Assembly: GCF_000818395.1 (NCBI RefSeq)
Contig: NZ_JWJG01000028.1
Span: 4,542,615-4,606,614 of the forward strand
Reading direction: 5' to 3'
DNA length: 64,000 bases
From: Noviherbaspirillum autotrophicum
GTDB taxonomy: Bacteria; Pseudomonadota; Gammaproteobacteria; Burkholderiales; Burkholderiaceae_D
The stretch's first letter is position 1, and the number at the start of each line of letters is the position of its first letter. Made by a program: the position numbers and the translations under genes. Below, in pieces: positions 57,079 to 64,000 of the stretch. The notes below the pieces were generated by a model. It worked only from the letters and a program-made list of their open reading frames with translations, was not told the origin of the DNA and made no database searches.

Positions 57079-57936
57079 ATGCAAGATCCCCTCGTCTACC
57101 TCAACGGCGTATTCGCTCCCTTGTCCGAAGCGAAGATCCCGGTGCTCGACCGCGGCTTCATTTTCGGCGACGGGGTCTATGAAGTGATTCCGATGTACGC
57201 AGGCAAGCTGTTTCGCGCCAGGCAGCATATGGCGCGCCTGTTCCGCAGCCTGGCGGCCGTCAGCATTGCAAACCCGCACAGCGAACAGGAATGGATGGCG
57301 TTGATCGCGCGCGTGACGAGCGCCTACACGGCCGATTATGCGGTCAGCGACCAGCTGGTCTACATGCAAGTGACGCGCGGCGTGGCGCGGCGCGCCCATG
57401 CCTTCCCGAAGGATGCGGAACCGACCGTCTTCATCATGACCAATGCGTTCACACCGCCGGCGGCCGAGGTGTGCGACAACGGCGTCGCCTGCATCACGGT
57501 GGAAGACCAACGCTGGCTGCGCTGCGACATCAAATCGATCTCGCTGCTCGGCAATGTGCTAGCCGCGCAGCAGGCCGCCGAGCAAGGCGCGACCGAAGCG
57601 ATTCAGTTCCGCGACGGCTTCCTGACCGAGGGCGCGTCCTCCAATGTGTGGGTCGTCAAGGATGGAAAACTGATGGGCCCGCCGACGAATGCGCTGATCC
57701 TGGAGGGCATTCGCTATGGATTGATCGCAGAATTATGTGCCGCATGCAACATCCCTTTCGAAGCGCGCCGAATTGCCCGCAACGACGTCTTCGCCGCAGA
57801 CGAGGTATTGCTGTCATCGGCCGGCAGGGAAGTCCTGCCGGTGGTCGCGCTGGACGGCCAGCCTGTTGGCAATGGCAAGCCCGGCCCGGTATTCCGGCGG
57901 CTCCATGCGGCATACCAGGATGCCAAGAGGGCGTAA
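57079..57936 (+). CDS. Class IV PLP aminotransferase, D-amino acid transaminase type
   Basis: A 285-residue fold-type IV aminotransferase. LDRGFIFGDGVYEVIPMYAGKLF, the catalytic lysine in CDIKSISLLGNVLA, and TEGASSNVWVVKDGKL are hallmarks. It resembles D-alanine transaminase (Dat), which would supply D-amino acids next to dacA. An ilvE-like role cannot be excluded. Confidence 0.88.
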   Translation: MQDPLVYLNGVFAPLSEAKIPVLDRGFIFGDGVYEVIPMYAGKLFRARQHMARLFRSLAAVSIANPHSEQEWMALIARVTSAYTADYAVSDQLVYMQVTRGVARRAHAFPKDAEPTVFIMTNAFTPPAAEVCDNGVACITVEDQRWLRCDIKSISLLGNVLAAQQAAEQGATEAIQFRDGFLTEGASSNVWVVKDGKLMGPPTNALILEGIRYGLIAELCAACNIPFEARRIARNDVFAADEVLLSSAGREVLPVVALDGQPVGNGKPGPVFRRLHAAYQDAKRA

Positions 57937-58041
57937 AATAGACGTCTTTCTGACCGGCTGGCGCCGCCGCGCCGTCCGCGTCGAGCACCTCTTTCGAACG
58001 GCCGTTCCCGCTTACATCCGAGCCGCCGCAGCGAGCACATC

Positions 58042-58311
58042 ATGACTCAGACACCCGACACCCTCATCGAATATCCGAGCGACTTCCCGATCAAGATCAT
58101 GGGCATCATGCAGGACGCCTTTGCGCAGACGATGGTGGAAGTCGTGACGCGGCACGACCCGACCTTCCACGCCGGCAAAATGGAAATGCGCCCGTCGTCC
58201 AAGGGCACCTACCTGTCGCTGACCGTCACCGTGCGCGCCATCAGCCGCGAGCAGCTCGACAACCTGTACCGCGAGCTGACCTCGCACCCGATGGTGAAAG
58301 TCGTACTGTAA
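58042..58311 (+). CDS. ybeD: DUF493 protein (YbeD-like)
   Basis: An 89-residue protein of the YbeD/DUF493 family with an ACT-like ferredoxin fold: YPSDFPIKIMGIMQDAFAQTMVEVV, then KMEMRPSSKGTYLSLTVTV and ELTSHPMVKVVL at the end. Its function is unknown. In many proteobacteria it lies between dacA and lipB; here no lipB follows. Confidence 0.93.
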   Translation: MTQTPDTLIEYPSDFPIKIMGIMQDAFAQTMVEVVTRHDPTFHAGKMEMRPSSKGTYLSLTVTVRAISREQLDNLYRELTSHPMVKVVL

Positions 58312-58312
58312 T

Positions 58313-59209
58313 TCAGGGCGGACCGAGTTTCGCCGCCTCGTCGAACAGCCACTGGCGAAACGCCCGCACCTGCGGCTTTTGCAGCGCGTCCGGCGGGCAG
58401 ACCACATAGTAGGAATGCGGGCACTGGATCGCGGTATCAAACAGCCGCACCAGTTCGCCGGAGGCCAGTTCCGTCATCGCGATCGCATGGCGCGCCAGCG
58501 CAATGCCATGCCCCTCGGCCGCCGCGCGCACCAGCATCGACGAATCCTGGAACACCAGCCCTCCGGTAGGCTCCGGCAAATCCAGCCCTGCGGCATGGAA
58601 CCAGGGCGTCCAAGGCTCGCCCTCGCAGCGCAGCAGCATGCCGCGCGCCAGCGTGGCAGGCGATTTCGGCAGCTTGCCGTCGTTAAAGCGCGGACTGGCC
58701 ACCGGATAGTAGTAATCGTCCATCAGCTTTTCGCTGGCCAGCCCCGCATAATGGCCTTTTCCGAAACGAATGCCGACGTCGACCGATTCGCGCACGAAGT
58801 CGGTGAGATGGTTGCTCGACTGGAGCATCACTTCCAACTCGGGATGCTGCTCGATGAATCGGCCCAGGCGCGGCGACAGCCAGCGCCCGGCGAACGACGG
58901 CAGCGCGGTGATGGTCAGCCGCTGCTGCTTGCCATCCGCCCTGAGAGCCTCGGCTGCAGCCGCGATATCGCCGAGCGCACGGCGCAGCGTCGCGGCGAAG
59001 CGCTCGCCTTCCGGCGTGATCGCGATGCGCTTGCCGTGCCGCGCAAACAGCGCCACGCCCAGCTCCTCTTCCAGCGCACGCACCTGGTGGCTAATCGCGC
59101 CATGGGTGACGTGGATTTCCTCGGCCGCACGCGAAAAATTTTCGTGGCGCGCCGCCGCCTCGAATGCGCGCAATGCAGCCAGATTGGGCAGGCGTCGCAG
59201 ATCAGCCAT
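58313..59209 (-). CDS. LysR-family transcriptional regulator (GcvA-like)
   Basis: A 298-residue LysR regulator. The N-terminal helix-turn-helix reads LAALRAFEAAARHENFSRAAEEIHVTHGAISHQVRALEEELG, cut here into the typical motifs FSRAAEEIHVTHGAISHQV and LFARHGKRI. The effector domain (about 90-295) with LTITALPSFAGRWLSPRLGRF places it in the GcvA group. It is divergent from the DUF2917-cupin gene, which is its likely target. Confidence 0.9.
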   Translation of the reverse strand: MADLRRLPNLAALRAFEAAARHENFSRAAEEIHVTHGAISHQVRALEEELGVALFARHGKRIAITPEGERFAATLRRALGDIAAAAEALRADGKQQRLTITALPSFAGRWLSPRLGRFIEQHPELEVMLQSSNHLTDFVRESVDVGIRFGKGHYAGLASEKLMDDYYYPVASPRFNDGKLPKSPATLARGMLLRCEGEPWTPWFHAAGLDLPEPTGGLVFQDSSMLVRAAAEGHGIALARHAIAMTELASGELVRLFDTAIQCPHSYYVVCPPDALQKPQVRAFRQWLFDEAAKLGPP

Positions 59210-59357
59210 TCTATGTGAGCCAAATTAACAAGAGAATCAAAAATATATCGTTTAGATAACGCCAGGGCAAGCACTAGAATGATTTCACAGAACGGGGCTG
59301 GCTAGCATTTGCGAGCGCTCTGCAGCATCTGCCCATTCATTTCAGGAGACGACGGTC

Positions 59358-60062
59358 ATGAGAAGCCTTTTCACAAAACCAGCGCTGACGGTATTGCCCG
59401 GCCAGGTTGTTTCCGGGATTGCTAGCCGTGTGCAGACACTGCGCGTGCGGCAAGGCCGCCTCTGGATTACCGTCGAAGGCATTTCCCACGATTACTGGCT
59501 GTCGGCGGGCGACACATTCACCACGCTTCCCCGAAGACTGACCGTGATCGAGGCGGGACGGGACGAAAGCCGCATCGAGATCGTGTCGTCCGCGCTGGCT
59601 GGACATAGTGAAAATGCTGGCCGGCAGGCTGGCGGCGCGCTGGACATCGCGCCGCACCGTGGCCGCGTCGTTCAAGCGGCACGGCACGTGCAAGGGCAGC
59701 TGCTGAACCTGACGCCACCCATGCGTCAAATAGACTCTTGTAGATCCATGCAAAAAATTATCCGCAGCCGCGACTTTACCGCCGAGCGCCCCTGGGGCGC
59801 GCTCGACATCGCCCGCATGAATGGCATTACCACCCGCCTGCACTGGACGGATACGCCATATCAATGGCATGTCAACGACGGCGAGGAAGTATTCGCCGTT
59901 CTGGACGGCACGGTCGATATGCACTTCCGCGAGGCAGGGCTGGAGAAAATTGCGGTGCTGCAGGCCGGTGACGTATTTTTCGCCGGCACCGGCTGCGAGC
60001 ATGTCGCCCATCCGCGCGGGCCGGCGCGCATCCTTGTGGTCGAAAAGGAAGGCAGCGTCTAG
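59358..60062 (+). CDS. DUF2917-cupin fusion protein
   Basis: A 234-residue protein joining two families often encoded separately. Residues about 1-80 are DUF2917-like (LTVLPGQVVSGIASRVQTLRV, GRLWITVEGISHDYWLSAGD). Residues about 130-234 are a cupin (TPYQWHVNDGEEVFAVLDGTVDM, LQAGDVFFAGTGCEHVAHPRG). Methionine 131 in MQKIIRSRDF would be a natural start of the cupin alone. A GGAG ribosome-binding site precedes the ATG at 59358. It is divergent from the LysR gene. No function is known. Confidence 0.75.
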   Translation: MRSLFTKPALTVLPGQVVSGIASRVQTLRVRQGRLWITVEGISHDYWLSAGDTFTTLPRRLTVIEAGRDESRIEIVSSALAGHSENAGRQAGGALDIAPHRGRVVQAARHVQGQLLNLTPPMRQIDSCRSMQKIIRSRDFTAERPWGALDIARMNGITTRLHWTDTPYQWHVNDGEEVFAVLDGTVDMHFREAGLEKIAVLQAGDVFFAGTGCEHVAHPRGPARILVVEKEGSV

Positions 60063-60112
60063 CGTTTCTGCTGCACCTTAAAAATCGGAACCGTCCGCCA
60101 CCTGACACGAAT

Positions 60113-60150
60113 TTGAACAGTGCTTTTGCGAACTGTTCAAAAATAGAACA
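60113..60150. promoter_or_regulatory. Overlapping GAACA/TGTTC dyads, likely activator sites
   Basis: TTGAACAG (60113-60120) and CTGTTCAA (60133-60140) are perfect inverted repeats, and TGTTC (60134-60138) and GAACA (60146-60150) form a second dyad with 7 bases between. They lie about 130-170 bases upstream of the sigma-54 core, a typical enhancer distance. TGTTC-type dyads are known for AcoR-family activators. Confidence 0.6.
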
Positions 60151-60269
60151 TGCTCGCCGCCGCCCGCGCGCATGACAACGTCTTTGCCCCCTCGCCCCGC
60201 CCATACGCGTGCGCCCGGAAGGCGCGCCAGTCCATGCTTTACGCCCCAAGCGCCGCTGCACAAGACGCC

Positions 60270-60284
60270 TGGCACAGTGCTTGC
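60270..60284 (+). promoter_or_regulatory. Sigma-54 promoter of the aldehyde dehydrogenase gene
   Basis: TGGCACAGTGCTTGC matches the consensus TGGCACGN4TTGC at 14 of 15 positions, with the invariant GG (60271-60272) and GC (60283-60284) ten bases apart. Transcription would start near 60296, about 70 bases before the ATG. Confidence 0.8.
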
Positions 60285-60364
60285 GCTATGTATAACGTAC
60301 TCGCAGCACCATGCCGCGAGACATATACGCCAATAGACTGCACCACACCATTTTGGAGGAAGAC

Positions 60365-61885
<1,521 letters not shown>

Positions 61886-61898
61886 GCGTTCATCAGGC

Positions 61899-61936
61899 GG
61901 CGTGCCTTGCCATAAGCAGGGCACGCCTGTTTTTTT
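61899..61936 (+). terminator. Rho-independent terminator between the aldehyde dehydrogenase and DUF779 genes
   Basis: GGCGTGCC (61899-61906) pairs with GGCACGCC (61920-61927), extended by inner TGC/GCA pairs, followed after TG by a run of seven T (61930-61936). A strong intrinsic terminator inside an apparent gene pair suggests that the downstream gene is expressed by read-through or separately. Confidence 0.85.
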
Positions 61937-61953
61937 CTGCGTGGGGAGCAAAC

Positions 61954-62328
61954 ATGGCACAACTCGTGGTCCAGCGTGTCGTTGCAACCGAAGCCGCACA
62001 GGAATTCATCGCGGCATTGCGAGAAAAGCATGGCGAGCTGATGTTTTTCCAGTCGGGTGGATGTTGCGACGGCAGTGCGCCGCTCTGCTATGCGGCAGGC
62101 GACTTCAACATCAGTTCGAGCGATGTCTTTCTCGGCAGTGTGCATGGCGTGCCGTTCTACATGGGCGCCGAGCAGTTCGAATACTGGAAGCACACGCAAC
62201 TCATCATCGACGTGGTTGCCGGAAACGGCGGCATGTTTTCGCTCGACAACGGCACCGGGAAGCGCTTTCTGACGCGCTCCAGACTGTTCACCGATGACGA
62301 GAACACCGCGCTGCAGCAGGCCCGATAG
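61954..62328 (+). CDS. DUF779 protein
   Basis: A 124-residue protein of the DUF779 family, which nearly always accompanies ExaC-type aldehyde dehydrogenases. FFQSGGCCDGSAPLCY with a double cysteine and PFYMGAEQFEYWKHTQLIIDV are conserved. The role may be regulatory or redox; it is unknown. GGGGAG lies 7 bases before the ATG. Confidence 0.9.
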   Translation: MAQLVVQRVVATEAAQEFIAALREKHGELMFFQSGGCCDGSAPLCYAAGDFNISSSDVFLGSVHGVPFYMGAEQFEYWKHTQLIIDVVAGNGGMFSLDNGTGKRFLTRSRLFTDDENTALQQAR

Positions 62329-62403
62329 GGAAAACAGCATCCACTGGCCATGGCCGCGTTGTATTGTTCCGATTGAATCGTCCCGAATTGGAACAATGGT
62401 GCA

Positions 62404-63417
62404 TCAGACGCTCCGTTCGCCGCATAGATCGCGCAAGAACTCCGTTTTTACCTCGGCCGCAGGCAAGCCGCGCGCGAACAGGTGGTGCAGCTTGACGAAG
62501 GCTGCCTCGAACGTCATGTCGCCCGCGCCGATCACGCCGGCATCGATCATGCCCGCCCCGGCCGCATAGGCGCCGATCGTCACCCTGCCGTGCAGCGCCT
62601 GGCTGCCAGCGACCAGTACCATTCCAGCCGCGTCGGCGCGCGCGAGCATGTCGAGCAGCGCCGGATCACGATCCGGCACATTGCCGGCGCCATAGCATTG
62701 CAAGATCACGGCTTCCGGCTTCAGATCCAGCAATGCCTGCACCGCCCGCAGCGGCAAGCCCGGCACGAAGCGCACCGGCAGCACCGTGCTGTTCCCGTAC
62801 TCCGGCAATTCGAATCGTTCCTGTCCTGGATTCGGCAGCAAGGCGGCATGGTTCAGGCGCACATCGATGCCCGCTTCGCCCAGCCACGGGTAATTGGGGC
62901 TGTCGAATGCATCGAGTCGTTCGGCGCTCAACTTGGTGGCGCGATTGCCGCGCAGCAGACGCTGATTGAAATAAAGCGCGACTTCATGGATCGCATCCGA
63001 CGCGGCCAGCTGCAGCGAGGTGATCAGGTTGTGCGGCGCGTCGGAGCGCGCCACGCTCAATGGAATCTGCGAACCGGTGACGATGACGGGCTTGCGCACG
63101 CCTTGCAGCATGTAGGACAGCGCCGCCGTCGTGTAGGCCATGGTGTCGGTGCCGTGCAATACGACAAAGCCGTCGTAATCGTGATAGCGCGCCGCGATGT
63201 CGCGCCCGATCTGCTGCCAATCGCGCGGCGTGGCATTGCTGCTGTCGATCGGCGCGGCGTACTGGTGCAGCGTGTAGCGCGGTACTGCATCGTCGTTGCC
63301 GTCGAGCAGCCGGGACAGTGCCGCGGCAAAATCGCGCATCGGCGCATAACCCCGCGTGGTTTTTTCCATGCCGACGGTGCCGCCGGTGTAAATCAGGCCG
63401 ATATGCTTTTGTTTCAT
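62404..63417 (-). CDS. ansA: Type I L-asparaginase
   Basis: Hydrolyses L-asparagine to aspartate and ammonia, 337 residues, no signal peptide, so cytosolic. The first catalytic threonine is in LIYTGGTVGM and the second in VVLHGTDTMAYTTAALS; VIVTGSQIPL and VILQCYGAGNVPD are typical of AnsA. The ATG at 63417 gives a family-like N-terminus. It faces the DUF779 gene. Confidence 0.95.
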   Translation of the reverse strand: MKQKHIGLIYTGGTVGMEKTTRGYAPMRDFAAALSRLLDGNDDAVPRYTLHQYAAPIDSSNATPRDWQQIGRDIAARYHDYDGFVVLHGTDTMAYTTAALSYMLQGVRKPVIVTGSQIPLSVARSDAPHNLITSLQLAASDAIHEVALYFNQRLLRGNRATKLSAERLDAFDSPNYPWLGEAGIDVRLNHAALLPNPGQERFELPEYGNSTVLPVRFVPGLPLRAVQALLDLKPEAVILQCYGAGNVPDRDPALLDMLARADAAGMVLVAGSQALHGRVTIGAYAAGAGMIDAGVIGAGDMTFEAAFVKLHHLFARGLPAAEVKTEFLRDLCGERSV

Positions 63418-63562
63418 CGTGGTTATTCCATCCTGCCGGTTCGACGGTTGCCCCATCTTCCGACGTGCCTGGCCGAAAACGCAAAAGTATGCCACGGTCT
63501 ACCGTGCCAGATGGAAGCGCCGGCCCCGCCTGCGGCCCCGGGATGGAAAATTCGGCCTCCAC

Positions 63563-63586
63563 GGGCGGCCGCGCCTCCGGCCGCCC
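63563..63586. terminator. GC-rich hairpin after the branched-chain binding protein gene
   Basis: GGGCGGCC (63563-63570) pairs with GGCCGCCC (63579-63586) just beyond the gene's stop at 63600 in its direction of transcription. A weak T-rich stretch follows on the minus strand, so this is a possible terminator. Confidence 0.45.
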
Positions 63587-63599
63587 GCCGCCAGCCGTG

Positions 63600-64000
63600 T
63601 TACTTCACGACGGCGATTTGCTCACGCTTGCCACCCTTGTAGGTGTATAGCGTCAGGGTGCCATTCTTGATATCGCCCTTGGCGTCGAATGCAATATTGC
63701 CGGTCACGCCCTTGTAGTTGATCTTATGCAGTTCGGGCAGGTATTTTGCCGGCTCGGCCGAACCGGCCTTCTTCATCGCCTCGACCATCACCATCACCGC
63801 GTCATACACGTATGGCGCGTAGAGCTGGACGTCGATGCCGAATTTCTTCTTGTACGCTGCGCGGAACTCGTCCATGCCCTTCTTCTGCGCTTCTTCCACG
63901 CCGCCGGCTTCGGCGCACACGATCTTGCCCGGCTCGCCGATAGCGTCGCCCGCCAGGTTGACCAAGCCTTCGGTGCAGATGCCGTCGCCGCCCATGAACT
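63600..64000 (-). CDS. Branched-chain amino acid ABC transporter substrate-binding protein (C-terminal part)
   Basis: The last 133 residues of a LivJ/LivK-type periplasmic binding protein; the N-terminus lies beyond the right edge. AAYKKKFGIDVQLYAPYVYDAVMVMVEAMKKAG and INYKGVTGNIAFDAKGDIKNGTLTLY are split motifs typical of the family (short pieces: APYVYDAVMV, GVTGNIAFDAKGD). It would bind leucine, isoleucine, valine or related ligands. The transporter genes are not in the window. Confidence 0.92.
   Translation of the reverse strand, partial: FMGGDGICTEGLVNLAGDAIGEPGKIVCAEAGGVEEAQKKGMDEFRAAYKKKFGIDVQLYAPYVYDAVMVMVEAMKKAGSAEPAKYLPELHKINYKGVTGNIAFDAKGDIKNGTLTLYTYKGGKREQIAVVK

Larger units (their letters stand above)
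60063..60364 (+). other. Aldehyde dehydrogenase upstream region
   Basis: Three hundred bases without a gene. It holds the dyads and sigma-54 promoter described separately and the GGAGGA ribosome-binding site just before the start at 60365. Confidence 0.6.

Noticed and set aside
60113-60150. LexA or SOS box reading of the GAACA/TGTTC repeats
   Set aside because: The repeat arms do not fit CTGT-N8-ACAG; their position upstream of a sigma-54 promoter fits enhancer sites better.

Overview
The window is a GC-rich (roughly 60 percent, judged by eye) chromosomal segment of a betaproteobacterium, most likely an Oxalobacteraceae/Herbaspirillum-type member of the Burkholderiales. Protein families and neighbourhoods support this: metK diverging from two lipid A acyltransferases and dapF, a DUF484-xerC pair, a DksA whose zinc finger is degenerate, hslVU, an uninterrupted type II secretion operon, secB-grxC-rhodanese, argB/slmA, a coaX-birA pair, and dacA-dat-ybeD. 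I see no tRNA, rRNA, transposase, prophage or CRISPR. This looks like core genome with a few lineage-specific inserts.

Layout. 1-5 kb: a murein-peptide-type zinc carboxypeptidase cut by the window edge, metK with a structured leader, two LpxL-like acyltransferases and dapF. 5-11 kb: a Sel1-repeat protein and a porin lie between dapF and the DUF484-xerC-RlmI block. 11-17.6 kb: a Fur/Zur-type regulator, a COG0523 zinc GTPase, dksA, an unusual two-STAS protein and hslVU. 17.9-29.3 kb (minus strand): a complete general secretion operon in transcription order G-H-I-J-K-L-M-N-D-E-F-C, with start-stop overlaps at several joints. 29.8-31.2 kb: a DJ-1/PfpI protein, a ribbon-helix-helix protein and a cupin. 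31.3-34.2 kb (minus): gpsA, an SH3 protein, secB, grxC and a rhodanese. 34.3-38.8 kb: gpmA, envC, ctpA (with a strong terminator) and moeB. 38.8-49.9 kb: a small lipoprotein, two EamA permeases, a fused pabBC, slmA, a HAD nucleotidase, a TraB/GumN protein, argB, an ECF sigma factor with a zinc-finger anti-sigma, a SPOR protein, coaX and birA. 50-53.5 kb: an MCE lipid-transport operon (STAS-MlaE, MlaF, MlaD, PqiC-like lipoprotein). 53.5-58.3 kb: VanZ, a [2Fe-2S] ferredoxin, a hydrolase, dacA, a class IV aminotransferase and ybeD. 58.3-64 kb: a LysR regulator, a DUF2917-cupin fusion, an aldehyde dehydrogenase with DUF779 partner, an asparaginase, and the C-terminal end of a branched-chain amino acid binding protein.

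The genes fall into a few themes: envelope biogenesis (LpxL pair, T2SS, MCE transporter, EnvC, DacA, SlmA), zinc handling (Zur-type regulator and COG0523 GTPase beside a DksA that lacks three of four zinc cysteines), and metabolism (dapF, argB, coaX, birA, pabBC, gpmA, gpsA). The most interesting signals I could read directly are non-coding. One is a 12-bp hairpin enclosing both the ribosome-binding site and start codon of metK, with a second helix inside its loop. Another is a near-consensus sigma-54 promoter with upstream GAACA/TGTTC dyads before the aldehyde dehydrogenase gene. I found no complete novel multi-gene system and say so plainly.
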